Shown piece by piece: positions 43,245 to 53,352 of a DNA stretch of 64,000 nucleotides. The notes beneath the pieces were generated by a model. That model ran no database searches. It saw only the letters and a list, made by a program, of their open reading frames with translations, and was not told the DNA's origin. Source of the DNA: Agrypnia vestita (Eukaryota > Arthropoda > Insecta > Trichoptera > Phryganeidae); contig JADDOH010010921.1 in NCBI GenBank assembly GCA_016648135.1, positions 45,366 through 109,365 of the forward strand, given 5' to 3'. Numbering within the stretch: the stretch's first letter is position 1; each line of letters begins with the position of its first letter. A program made the position numbers and the translations under genes.

Positions 43245-43407
43245 TGGCCGGCACCGTGATGGGGCGGAAGCGGCCCGCGCTGCTGGCCGGCTCGGGCCCG
43301 CGGTCCTCCATGAGCCCCACCAAGCGCACCGTCATGGGGCTGCTGGCGCGCGCGCGGGCCGCCCAGGCCAAGCACCTGCCGCAGCCCACCTTCAGGCCCC
43401 AGCCAGA
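43245..43407 (+). CDS. Host gene exon C (163 bp, phase 1 in, phase 2 out)
   Basis: A strongly GC-rich block bounded by CGTCCTTGTTTCAG (AG at 43243-43244) and the donor GTGAGT at 43408. With one base carried from exon B it reads VAGTVMGRKRPALLAGSGPR, SSMSPTKRTVMGLLARARAA, QAKHLPQPTFRPQP and leaves two bases. The phase needed (1) is the one exon B supplies, and a second frame is closed by TGA. It has a basic patch (GRKRP), an SPTKR site that could be a phosphorylation or nuclear-localisation motif, and a helix-prone Ala/Arg stretch. I know no named domain that fits. An alternative acceptor at 43219-43220 would also stay open and add eight residues. The donor is followed within about 35 bp by a minisatellite. 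Confidence 0.75.
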
Positions 43408-43439
43408 GTGAGTACCCCTGCGCTATCTCGCTAACATAT

Positions 43440-43970
43440 AATACCGGTGATTACACATCGTATAACCCCGGTGATTACACACCATGTGACACCAGTGATT
43501 ACACACCATATAACCCCGGTGATTACATACCATATAACCCCGGTGATTACACACCATATAACCCCGCTTGTTTCATTGACCCCGGTGATTGCACACCACA
43601 ACAACCCATTGATTACATACTGTGTAACACCAGTGATTACACACCATATAACTCCGGTAATTACACACCATGTGACACCAGTGATTACACACCATGTAAC
43701 ACCAGTGATTGCATGCCATATAACTCCGTTTGTATAATGATACAAACGGGTGTGTAATCACCGGAGTCAATGGACCCCGGTGATTACACACCATATAACC
43801 CAGGTGATTACACACTTTGTAACACCAGTGATTACACACCATATGACCCCGGTGATTGCACACCATGTGACACCAGTGAATACTCAGCACACACGCCTTA
43901 TAATCCCGGTGATTCTACACCTTATAACACTGGTGATTACTCACTATATAATACATACCAAGTGCCAGAA
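43440..43970 (+). repeat. 24-bp minisatellite, about 20 units, with one inverted segment
   Basis: The unit is close to CCGGTGATTACACACCATAT plus AACC, with CCGG/CCAG and CATATAA/CATGTGA variants. Because 24 is a multiple of three, both strands carry ORFs of about 100 codons (ITPVITHH-type and VITGVIWC-type); these are artefacts of the repeat. At 43728-43765 the order flips (GTGTGTAATCACCGGAGT) around a hairpin with 10-bp arms, CCGTTTGTAT and ATACAAACGG. Confidence 0.95.
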
Positions 43971-44199
43971 ACATAAGTAATAGAGTAGGACCCAGCGACC
44001 GCCAGACTTTAAAGTATCAAACTTGAAATATTTTCTATAGATGAAAACAATAAAAGGCAAGAAGATTTGGATAATATAACATTTTAATTCGAGGGATATT
44101 GGCAGATAACAGGTAATGCAGGTCTGTAGATCCTCATCTCCTCACATACAGACGGCTTCTAAAAATAAACTGGATTGATAGATTAATATGTTGAATATT
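43971..44199. other. No feature seen
   Basis: AT-rich spacer between the minisatellite and PLE remnants. Confidence 0.4.
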
Positions 44200-44535
44200 T
44201 TAAGCATTGACTTTGTGGTTAGACATTATAACAGAGTGTTAGTTAAATTTGTATAAACCACTACCAGATTTTAGGTCTACCGGTTTCGAGTTTAATTTAA
44301 TTTCACAAAAGATTTGGTAACACCCACTTTAGACCCCGCCCCCTCTCACTCTCCATCCCTCGTAGATTCCTGATTGTTTAGTAGGCTAGTCAGTGCATGC
44401 TTGTCCTCGACAAGATTGACACGCATGTGATAAATATTGGTGAAAAGTTAACAATACTAGAATAATAGACGGGGACGTCTCGAAACCGGTAAACCTAAAC
44501 ACTGGTAGTAGTTTAAATAAATTTAACTAACACTC
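44200..44535. mobile_element. Two PLE family A ends, head to head
   Basis: 44200-44290 is antisense (GACTTTGTGGTTAGACATTA ... AACCACTACCAGATTTTAGG, TCTACCGGTTTCGAG) and cut in the middle of its ribozyme. 44325-44535 is sense, starting CCCACTTTAGACCCCGCCCC. The sense copy keeps GTCTCGAAACCGGTAAACC but has lost CTGACGAAG, so neither ribozyme is complete. Confidence 0.65.
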
Positions 44536-44559
44536 AGGATTGATAAAGTTACAAATGAC

Positions 44560-44835
44560 AATGTTACGATTCGGATGCGGAAGGAAAAATAGATCCCTAA
44601 TTAAATTAAATCCCCATGAGACATCCAAGAAATACCAGCTCCTGCATCTTCATTTAAGGTACAATTGCGATCAGAAAAGGTCCTGGAAGAAGAAAAACAT
44701 CGTGGTTTAAAAAACTTATGGCATTGGCTCGAAAAATCCACTTTCCGGCTATGTTAAGCTATTGCTAAAGATTATGATTGCTAACGTCCAATAACTTGAC
44801 AAGTATTGGAAGAAGAAGAAGAAGATGGTTAAAAT
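44560..44835 (+). mobile_element. RTE-type LINE 3' end with (GAA)n tail
   Basis: The frame includes GRRKTSWFKKL, typical of the GRRR.SWL..L segment at the C-terminus of RTE/BovB-like proteins, and ends in GGAAGAAGAAGAAGAAGATG. Confidence 0.5.
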
Positions 44836-45164
44836 AAGTAGGTATTACATAAATAATAATATTTAGATAGTGAACCCATAAGGAAATCAGGCAACTACAT
44901 TGAGTTTCTACGTGAAGACGAGTAGGCGTTCCTAGGCCTAGTAAAATAATTAAAGATATAATCAAGAAGGTTATGTTGGATTTGGCAGTATTTAAAAAAC
45001 TTGGCACATGTTCAAAACAAAAATTACACTATCTCTAAAGAATTATGCCTATAACCAGGACATACTTCCGGTTGCTGTTGACTGCTGTAGACGTGGTCCC
45101 TCACTAGTAGCCCAAAGTGTATTGAAAAGGTCTGCAGGGGACTCGAGTTGCACATATTACTTTA
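44836..45164. other. No feature seen
   Basis: AT-rich spacer. Confidence 0.4.
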
Positions 45165-45815
45165 CTAGCTGTTCGTACCAGGCGTTGCACGGGTTAAGGA
45201 TTAAGTTAAATTTGTGGGGAGAAACAAAGGTTTGATTCGAACGGTATAGATTTGCATCGAAAATATACCAGAGGGAGGAGAAGGGGTAAAAAAGGAGAAG
45301 AAAAATATAGCTTGTGTTATCCGCCGAGTCCTAAAGAATAAGTTTCCAAATTTGGAGTCCGATCGGTCGAACGGTATAGATTTGCATTGAAAATATATCA
45401 GCGGAGGGAAGGGTTAAAATAATAGGGGGGAATGTCACACATATTACTCGCCTAGTCCTAAAGAATAAGTTTCCAAATTTTGAGTCCGATCGGACGAACT
45501 GTACAGATTTGTATCGAAAATAAATCAACGGAGGGGAAGGGTTAAAAGAACAGGGGGAAATGCCACATACGTTACCCGCCGATTCCTTAAGAATAAGTTT
45601 CCAAATTTTGAGTCCGATCGGTCAAACGGTAGAGATTTGCATCGAAAATATATCAGGGGGAGGGGAAGGGTATGAGAATAGGGAAGAAATGTTGCCTATA
45701 TTACCCGCCGGGTTTCAAAGCAACAGTATGCAGTATTTGAATGGAATCGGACAAACGGTGTGGATTTGTATAGAGAACAGACAGACAGACAGACATTGAG
45801 TTTTATAGGTATAGA
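45165..45815 (+). repeat. Interspersed repeat with about four 127-bp tandem units
   Basis: The opening AGCTGTTCGTACCAGGCGTT, GCACGGG and closing (ACAG)n then TTTTATAGGTATAGAT enclose tandem units. The word AGTTTCCAAATTT recurs at 45341, 45468 and 45596, giving a 127-128 bp period; a decayed fourth unit follows. Each unit contains TCCGATCGG, AACGGTA.AGATTTGCAT and a purine-rich GGGGAAGGG. Confidence 0.8.
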
Positions 45816-47009
45816 TTGTTTGCCATACATTACAAGTGTTTTACCTTGTTTACATACAATTTACATATTAGTTGCATTATAATATTTTTGTTTATTGTGC
45901 AAGCTTAACCCAATTCTGTATCGCAATTAATGAGGACAAAACAATTGCGTCATGTATTCAAGTATGTGGGTCAAGCAGTATTTTTTGTTGTGCTAATATT
46001 ACCTACTGACAGCTCAAACAAGCAGGTAACAGTTTATGAATGCGGAAATTTGAGAGCGCGTGATACTGAAATCACAGTTTATCTCCGGCCAAAGGATTTT
46101 AAAATTTTATTACATTATTAATGATTAATGGCAGGTTTCTGTACACATATCTGTACATATATTCTGTATCCATGAACAGCAGACATTAAATATACGACAT
46201 TTAAAATCGTGCTTAATCCTGTCTCAGCAAGGTCGAAAAGAATTTGTGATCACGTATATATTTAGCCGCGTAAATATGCTTATAATATTAAAAAGATAAC
46301 TACCTCGTCAGAGAGCTTTTGCAAAAACCTCAGAAGGATCGGGCGGACCTCCGCTGCACGCCCACAATTATTATTTTATTATTTTCTTTATACATCCACA
46401 CGGAAGCGCAAACACAATTTCATTCAACGTTTACCTGAAGGTCAATACTCTAATATCTCTGTATAGATGTAAAAAATCTCCAAAGAACCAAGGTAACTCA
46501 TATTGCCAGAAAGTCTCCATGCTCAAGTTGTAAAGGGTTGGCCATATTTGTTGAAGAGCTGACGGATGGTGGGAATGGCAGATCCAGAAATGAAGAAGTT
46601 GTAGAAGAAGGCCGTCCGCAAGATCGATGCAGCGACGAATCAGAAGAGTGGCGGACAACAGACGAATGAAAAGTGCTTAATTTTGCTAGAAATGTACTTC
46701 ATCTGTTTGTGGTAAATGAGCACCCTGTAGGTAATAGACGCCTTCAACGAGTGTACAATCAGGTCACCCTGAGCCCCGACCTACCCCTAAATAGTCCCAA
46801 GGAATATAGATTTCAGTTTGTCGCGCGTTTGTGTTTAGTTTAACCTTTACTTCACGGTGGAAAACACACATAGACTGAAATTCTCCCTGGATAGGGGGAT
46901 AGGTTATAGACACAAAGTGACACTTAGTGCCGCAGGGCCTAGCAATAGCACTTATACGGATCTATTAATGTTTATATATATTTATTTAAACAATAGACAA
47001 TGGTAATAA
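45816..47009. other. No gene seen
   Basis: Includes GGATCGGGCGGACCTCCGCT at 46335-46369, a motif shared with 14.8 kb and 63.3 kb. The rest is AT-rich with short ORFs. Confidence 0.4.
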
Positions 47010-47690
47010 TTATTTATTTATTTATTTATTTATTAACGCCCTACAGGGCTTTAACAAACAGATAGGTAAAGTGTACATTAATAGACCATATAGTTTTAAG
47101 AAAAAAATAATAACATGTAAAAATAACAATGAAATAAAGCGAAAATAAAATACAGATACAAATATGTATATAACAAGCAGAAGCATTTGGAAAACATAAT
47201 ATAATAGAAATTCAAAAACAAGACAAAATAATATAGAGTGAAAATCAATAGCACAACTTTGAAAGTCATAATTTAATAAAAAATTTACATAACAGTTAGT
47301 TTATCTCACTCAACCAACAATCAAAACAAATACAAATCAATTATTTAAGTCCAATTTGACAAATACTAGTAGTATTTCAATACACCTTTTAATATATGTA
47401 TGTTTGAATACTATACAGTTATTGGCAAAGACGTCAAGTTGCTCTTATCTGTTTGCTAGTCTAGGAAGCCTTTGCAGTGGGGAATTAAAGAAGTAGTTAG
47501 TAGCGGCAGGTTCCACGGCAAAACCTGCATGACTTCTAGTTATGCGAGACGCGACTATCAACTACTATAACGCAAGCAGCTGCGTTATAGTAGTTGATAG
47601 TCAATAGTGCCATTTATTAATTTGTGTAAAAAGAGAAAGTCTGTCACTATTTTTCTAGTCTCTAGTTTTTCACGAAAGCTAAAAGATGTT
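47010..47690 (-). mobile_element. Jockey/CR1-like LINE, decayed sister of 25023-26080
   Basis: It has the same (TTTA)n and TTAACGCCCTACAGGGCTTT end and the same landmarks (AAGCCTTTGCAGTGGGGAAT, CACGGCAAAACCTGCATGA). It is interrupted by a perfect 22-bp-arm hairpin at 47553-47602 that is absent from the sister. Confidence 0.75.
47553..47602. repeat. Perfect hairpin, 22-bp arms, 6-bp loop
   Basis: Arms at 47553-47574 and 47581-47602 are exact reverse complements around AGCAGC. The sister LINE at about 25545-25605 has only part of one arm (TCTAGTAGTTGAGGACAGTC). Confidence 0.95.
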
Positions 47691-47959
47691 GGATGAAAAA
47701 CAGTACAGGCAGGCTAAAATTACATTTCATTTGACGTATAGGGCAATTTTCACAGAGCACGACATTCTAATATGCAGTAAAATTATTCCTGGAGTACATC
47801 CTGACCAAAATAGCGACATTAAATATTATTTAGGTACATTAAATATGGCTCTTTTAAGTCGTTAGTGCACAACCTAATTGCTAGCATTAGTGTCACGTGT
47901 GTCCATATGGACACCACGATATTGTTGTAGATTTTAGCACTGTACGCTGTTATTTTAAA

Positions 47960-48790
47960 GAATGCATCGTACACTTTGATAATTTTTTGATGTGTAACAT
48001 CTTTCCTTTCGCTTTCCTGCAATTTCTGGTAGTGATTTCGCGAAAAAGGATAGAAATGCGTAACAGTAAATTAGACGCGCGTTTCATTCAACCAATGAGC
48101 GCGCGCGGAACACGCGCGATGGACAAAAAATCATCGTTTATAAACAAATCAATATCCAGCAAGTGCCATCGCAGCGGAGACGCACACTACCAGCCAATGC
48201 TTCTGATTTTGTATATATGTTGCTAGGCTGTTTTCAAGCGTGTGGATCTTGTAACTTTAATATATTTTGCCTTATATCTTTGAAACTATCCAATAGAGAC
48301 TTCATTTTTTTTAACATTAATGTAAACAATAACTACCCTTAATGATTTACATTCTCAAATGTTATGTAATTTATGTGAATATTTTTAAATATTTATTCAA
48401 AGTTTTCATACAATATGTAAGTCGGCACACTACCGCCATCTATGAAAATAAATAAAAACATTTAATTGACTAAACACATTTCTAAACACAATGCGTAAAC
48501 GGTACCTACCTGGTGCGGAAAAATTCAATAATAAATAAATGCACATACATTTTCTTTACTTCTATTTACTAATTAATAAATATATAGGTATTAGCTTTCT
48601 TAAATTATGTTTAAATGTTTTGCTTGCATTTTAACCAATGCTCAATCGATATTTTTAATTGTGAGATTTACAATTAAAAATAATAGTATAGACAGTATTG
48701 AAAAGTGTGGCTCAATTGATGTCAAATGTCATATATTGTACACATCATATATTATGCGACTACTGTATGGCTCGCTCGTTTTTTTTTGTT
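47960..48790 (-). repeat. 0.7-kb dispersed repeat, copy 2 (inverted)
   Basis: Reverse-complement counterpart of 13070-13790, including CACTACCGCCATCTATGAAA and CCAATGAGCGCGCGCGGAAC. This copy is somewhat longer through small insertions. Confidence 0.6.
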
Positions 48791-49017
48791 TTGTTTATTT
48801 TAAATAAGACACTGACATAATACTAGGCACTATACATTACTTATTACAAAATTAACCCAATATCTCTATTATAAGTGTCTTTAGCCTGCTCTAGCAACAT
48901 ACATATATATAATTATCAATAAAATGCGATTGTGTACGAATTGCCACACACCCTACACTCCGAATAGGCGAACAATATAGAACAGTGTAAATTGCGAATA
49001 AGCAAACAAATAAACGG
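48791..49017. other. No feature seen
   Basis: AT-rich spacer. Confidence 0.4.
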
Positions 49018-49165
49018 CTCTTTTAGCTCAGTAGGCAAGATGGTGGCTTCTCAAACTGAGAGTTGCGAGTTCGATTGACGGTGAGGCCACAATTAATCCG
49101 TGTTTTGTGATTTGTTTTTGCTTCAGTATATGTTTTGTGATTTGTTTTGCTTCAGTATATGGGCC
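49018..49165 (+). mobile_element. Possible second tRNA-derived SINE
   Basis: CTTTTAGCTCAGTAGGCAAG resembles an A box and GCGAGTTCGATTGACGG a B box, about the right distance apart for a tRNA. The fold is poor, so I do not call a functional tRNA. A 30-bp tandem duplication (GTGATTTGTTTTTGCTTCAG twice, TATATG) follows. Confidence 0.45.
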
Positions 49166-49930
49166 TCTTGGCCTTTTGAAGCGTTTTTTTTATTGATGAA
49201 CGCATATGTCAATAGTGACACGTGCGTTGCGCCTTTTGTTAAAAGTCTATTTTTTTTCTTTGTGCCTTACCGTTTATAATATTTAATGAACAATTTATAT
49301 ACATAAACTACGACATACCTAATTTTCACACATCGAACATAAAAAGAAACCCAGATATCGGTCAAATCATTTCGAATGTTGTTTTCTATTGTTTTCGCAT
49401 AATTGTCAGCATGTAAAATGCAAAGACACTTTTTTTCAGTAATTTATACCATTGGCCAGGCTTTGATAAGCATAGGTCCCGTTATCAATCCTTGTGTTCC
49501 ACCATATTTTATTTCTTTAAAAGCACTTTGTTTATGAAAGTTGAGGATCTACAGATTGCTTCAAGTATCAATAGCATTGTTTTAGTAAGTATCTATGTTT
49601 TCATTCCTTATAAAAGTAGAGGGAACACGTAGCATCGTATCATTCTCATTTACAAATTTATGTTTAGGTCTCGACTGCATATTAACGTTTTCATCTGGAT
49701 AGCTCTAGCTTGCTCTTTGCGACATTAAATTTTCACAGAAGGGTTCCAGTTTTAATTAAATCTGCATCCCACAGATACTCGTATCTAGAAAGCTTTGAAG
49801 CAGACATAACCAAAGATAATCCCCAAACAACTAGTATGGCGGACCTGTACCGAATATCCGAACATTAATTAATCCTTCATTAAGCCGTTCCTCTGCCACG
49901 ACGAAAGGTAACGCGCTGTGACGGGCCCGT
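49166..49930. other. No gene seen
   Basis: AT-rich; the last 70 bp are GC-richer and continue after the hAT-like insertion. Confidence 0.4.
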
Positions 49931-50637
49931 AGTGCAACTAGTGATGGGTCCGCTCTGTACTCACTACTACAATGTAGTACTACACTACATTGAAGTGCAT
50001 ACTTCGCACATTTTGATGTGTAGTGCACACTACAAACTACAAACACCAAAGTTATTGAAAGTATAAATTTCAAATAGTACACTTCATTTCAAAGCGAAGA
50101 CTACAAAGTACATACACTTCAAAGTTATCAAAAGTATGAGAAACACATTTTAAATAGTATATTTTTTACGTGAAATTTTTGGAAAGTTGATGTAGCTAAA
50201 TGGAGAAATCTTTGGAAACTGTAAAACTGTTTAAAAACTTTTTTTGAAATCGAACGAAGAAATCTGTCTGGCGACCTTTTTTTTTTTTTTAGCTCGCCAA
50301 ATTTTTATTTGGGAAAAAAATACTTCATTCGCTTCATTTAAAAATTAATTGATACTTCACTATTACTTCATTTCATTACTTCACTTCATTAATACTACAA
50401 TTACTTCATTTCATTACTTCACTTCATTAATACTACAATTACTTCATTTCATTACTTCACTTCATTAATACTACAATTACTTCATTACTTCACTTCATTT
50501 CATAGTACTACAATTGCTTCACTTCAAGTAGTTTTTACTACAATTGTAGTGTACACTTTGTAGTCTTCAAACTGGTGAATGTGTGTGTGTTGTAGTCTTC
50601 ATTTTGAAATGAAGTTTTTCCCTTCGCTAAGTGCAAC
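49931..50637. mobile_element. hAT-like non-autonomous element, copy 2 (with TSD)
   Basis: The 8-bp duplication AGTGCAAC (49931-49938 and 50630-50637) encloses 691 bp starting TAGTGATGGG and ending CCCTTCGCTA, identical in both termini to copy 1. The interior has three or more tandem copies of TTCATTTCATTACTTCACTT. Confidence 0.87.
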
Positions 50638-51116
50638 GCCCGGACCTTTCGTCGCCTTGTATGGGTCGCAGCGCGCTCTCCGCCGCTTGGCAGATCGATC
50701 CGTAATGCCCACATGTAGATATAAATCCCGGCTGATTTACAGCCGGGCAAGCGCCACCAGGGCTCCTGGGATATAATTCAACAGTTACGGCGGAATCTGC
50801 CGGGAAGCCGGCTGACTGCGAAGAATTTATGTGCGGATTTCACACCCTTCGCGGCATCTGGTAAAACAAATTGAAAGATTTCCACGCCGCTTCTGGAGCG
50901 TTCGACTTTAAAGAAACAAACTAACATTCATCATGTCTGTCCGTGCTGAGTTATCGCCGGCGCTGGCGTAATTTTTAGGCTAATATTGTGTTTATAATAA
51001 TTTATTGGGCACCCCAATGTCAGACTTTCACCTTTCCAAAAAAAATTCGTGTATTCATGTACGCGCGCTAGACGCTATACTTAAAAACTAAAATGAAGAC
51101 AAAATTATATAATAAT
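50638..51116. other. GC-richer non-coding block
   Basis: 50640-50960 matches nothing else in the window and continues the sequence left of the hAT-like insertion, so it is probably ancestral intron DNA. No domain is seen. Confidence 0.35.
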
Positions 51117-51614
51117 GATGCTCAAACTGGGAAGACTGGCTGGGTCGTGTGGAGAGAATGTCCGAGCATCAGGCACCAAAGTCCCTGCTGAACTCAAGGC
51201 CAATAGGGCGAAGGAGCTTAGGAAGGCCAAAATTAAGATGGAGTGACAACGTCCTCAAAGATATCTCTGCCTTAGAGCTTCGAAACTGGAGAGAGCTGGC
51301 ACTAGACCGAGATGAGTGGAGGAAAATTATTGAGGAGGCCAAGACCCACCAAGTTGTAGTGCCAAGAACGATGATGATGATGTTGATGCTCGAAACTGGA
51401 GAGAGCTGGCACTAGACCGAGATGAGTGGAGGAAAATTATTGAGGAGGCCAAGACCCACCAAGTTGTAGTGCCAAGAATGATGATGATGATGATGATGCT
51501 AGAAACTGGAGAGAGCTGGCACTAGACCGAGATGAGTGGAGGAAAATTATTGAGGAGGCCAAGACCCACCAAGTTGTGGTGCCAAGAATGATGATGATGA
51601 TGATGATGCTCAAA
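51117..51614 (+). mobile_element. 5'-truncated LINE 3' end, tandemly triplicated, (GAT)n tail
   Basis: GATGCTCAAA occurs at 51117-51126 and 51605-51614, a likely target duplication that merges with the (GAT)n tail. The coding end reads GRRSLGRPKLRWSDNVLKDI and LRNWRELALDRDEWRKIIEE, AKTHQVV. This is the C-terminus of an R1/RTE-like endonuclease-RT protein. The last 110 bp, including the GAT tail, occur three times in tandem from 51281, 51391 and 51501. Confidence 0.75.
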
Positions 51615-51899
51615 GTATTGAGTTGCAAATATCTACATTGATCATTATCGATTATTTTATTGAGTTTCATGAAAAGAATTAAAACTCATTCTTACAGAAA
51701 TGTATCCACGAATAAATAAAACAATTTCGAAAACAAAAACATTCTTAAATTCGGTTTCCAACGTTGATAAGCCCTGCTCTTATAGTATACTTTTGACGAG
51801 TTACGAATTATCGGTGGTGGATATGTCATATATTTGCCGTCCGTATTTGTATTTTTAGCTGTGAATATGAACGAAATTATGATATTAATTAACTTGGTG
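51615..51899. other. No feature seen
   Basis: AT-rich spacer. Confidence 0.4.
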
Positions 51900-52075
51900 G
51901 TAAGACATTAAAAAAATGTTATTTATGTTAGTATATAACCACTAAAAATTACTTTTCTGTCTACTGGTTTCAAGACGTAACCAGTCTCTTCGTCAGGACA
52001 ACCACTACACTAGCATATAAATATCAGTACACACCACAACCATAGTATTATTTACACACCAACACCTTCACAAAA
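51900..52075 (-). mobile_element. Penelope-like element remnant, family A, diverged copy 5
   Basis: Antisense to the other family A copies: it contains, inverted, TAATGTCTTACCACCAAGTT and a hammerhead fold at 51958-52000. Many substitutions mark an older insertion. Confidence 0.6.
51958..52000 (-). ncRNA. Predicted hammerhead ribozyme, PLE family A, covarying copy
   Basis: On the minus strand: TGTC (stem I), CTGACGA, extra A, GAGAC, loop, GTCTT (one G-U pair), GAAA, CCAG, TA, GACA. Stem I is TGTC/GACA where other copies have GGTC/GACC, i.e. one compensatory change that keeps the pairing. The stem III palindrome is damaged (CCAG for CCGG), so cleavage is less likely. Confidence 0.6.
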
Positions 52076-52139
52076 TACTCTTCTCATGCGTGTTACTCTA
52101 ACTAAAGGCTTACATGCACTTTAGTGAACACTTTAGTGG

Positions 52140-52290
52140 AATTGGTGAACGTTGCATTGTATAAAACCCGCTTGCACATTTTTGAATCCCTGGGCCATCG
52201 CATAAAGAACTTTCTCGCTTAACACGTTTCTCATATAAATAGATTAGTCTCCGTGAGACTTCCATAATTTATCTTGAAAATTCTTTTGAT
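52140..52290 (+). repeat. Dispersed repeat D, copy 4
   Basis: GTGAACGTTGCATTGTATAA, CCTGGGCCATCGCATAAAGA and AGTCTCCGTGAGACTTCCAT are in the family order. Confidence 0.55.
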
Positions 52291-52839
52291 TTTTTTCTTT
52301 TCGAAATCTTTTTCTAGAATAAATCTAGTTCTTCCTATGTTTTTTCCAATTGAACTGCTTACATCTCACTGGCGCTAAACACATTGAGGTCTGCAGCCGA
52401 CCGCAAAACCGGGCATCTCTGTCTTGAGCTGTGGTCTTCGAGCGCGGGATTCGTAACCGCGTTGTATCCTTACATGTATTTCATTATTGGGCGTCTCAGG
52501 GGGCGCGTTCCACCGCATTGCCTTCGAAGGCCTTCGGGGTCCTGCGGAGGGCGGCAGAGGTCCTACCCTCCTCAATCCGACTATAGAGTAGCTGACGGCT
52601 GATTGAACATCTTGAAGAGCTTTTGCATTCTCGAAGCAAATTGGATCACGTCAGGCGTGACAAGTTTGGAATGTGATTTATGGCGTGTGATCCCCTCTTT
52701 GGATAGTATGAGGAAGAAGACCGACTCTATCATCGGCCTCTTCTGTGTTTTGTGAAATATGTATTTAGAGCGAGTTTAGTGACATACGCACGATCAGAAG
52801 AATCATATATGTAAAGATATTATAAGTCAACTTTTTTTT
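52291..52839. other. GC-moderate non-coding block
   Basis: 52385-52600 is GC-richer, without a domain or a second copy in this window. Confidence 0.35.
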
Positions 52840-53200
52840 ACCCTTTACCCAACCGAGTTTCTCCAGGGTATGCTTGGCTACAATAGTTTAGAGACTAGAA
52901 GGAATGTGTATTTGATTACACATTTTTATCGATTGTTGCGCGGTATGATCGACAATACTGAAATTATGCAGAGCATTGGTTTGTATGTTCCTGATAATTA
53001 CCTTAGACATCGTCAGCATAGATTGTTTCACATTCCAATATACAGGACCAACCTGCCGATGGTTATGCCTGTTGGAAGAGCTACCGCTATGCTGAACAAG
53101 ATCGCTTTGGATATTGATATATTCCATGTGTCTGAGGGGGTTTTCCGAAGCAGGATTCTCCTACACCTTTGACCAGATTGTACAGGTCACTTTTAATTGT
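52840..53200 (+). mobile_element. CR1/Jockey-like LINE C-terminal fragment, open frame to stop
   Basis: GMLGYNSLETRRNVYLITHF, YRLLRGMIDNTEIMQSIGLY, VPDNYLRHRQHRLFHIPIYR, TNLPMVMPVGRATAMLNKIA, FHVSEGVFRSRILLHL-stop at 53172. It shows the undamaged C-terminus of the family also seen at 32990 and 9125. Confidence 0.75.
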
Positions 53201-53234
53201 TTAATAATTGTTTAATAATAAATTAGTATTTTAA

Positions 53235-53352
53235 TACACAATATGTATATGTGTGTGTATGTATGTATGTATATATATATGTGTATGTATGTATACATAT
53301 GTGTTTATGTATATGTGTATATGGATGTGTATGTATATGTGTATATGTATAT
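53235..53352 (+). repeat. (TATG/TGTA)n microsatellite
   Basis: Mixed TATG, TGTA and TATA runs such as TGTATGTATGTATATATATA. Confidence 0.9.

Noticed and set aside
43431..43890. Long ORFs on both strands (about 100 codons each) rich in ITPVITHH or VITGVIWC
   Set aside because: They arise because the 24-bp minisatellite unit is a multiple of three and lacks stops; there is no independent coding signal.
43440..43970. CRISPR-like array appearance
   Set aside because: Units are directly adjacent with no spacers, in a eukaryotic intron; this is a minisatellite.
49018..49095. Functional tRNA gene
   Set aside because: A- and B-box-like words are present, but arms pair poorly and no acceptor stem is convincing.
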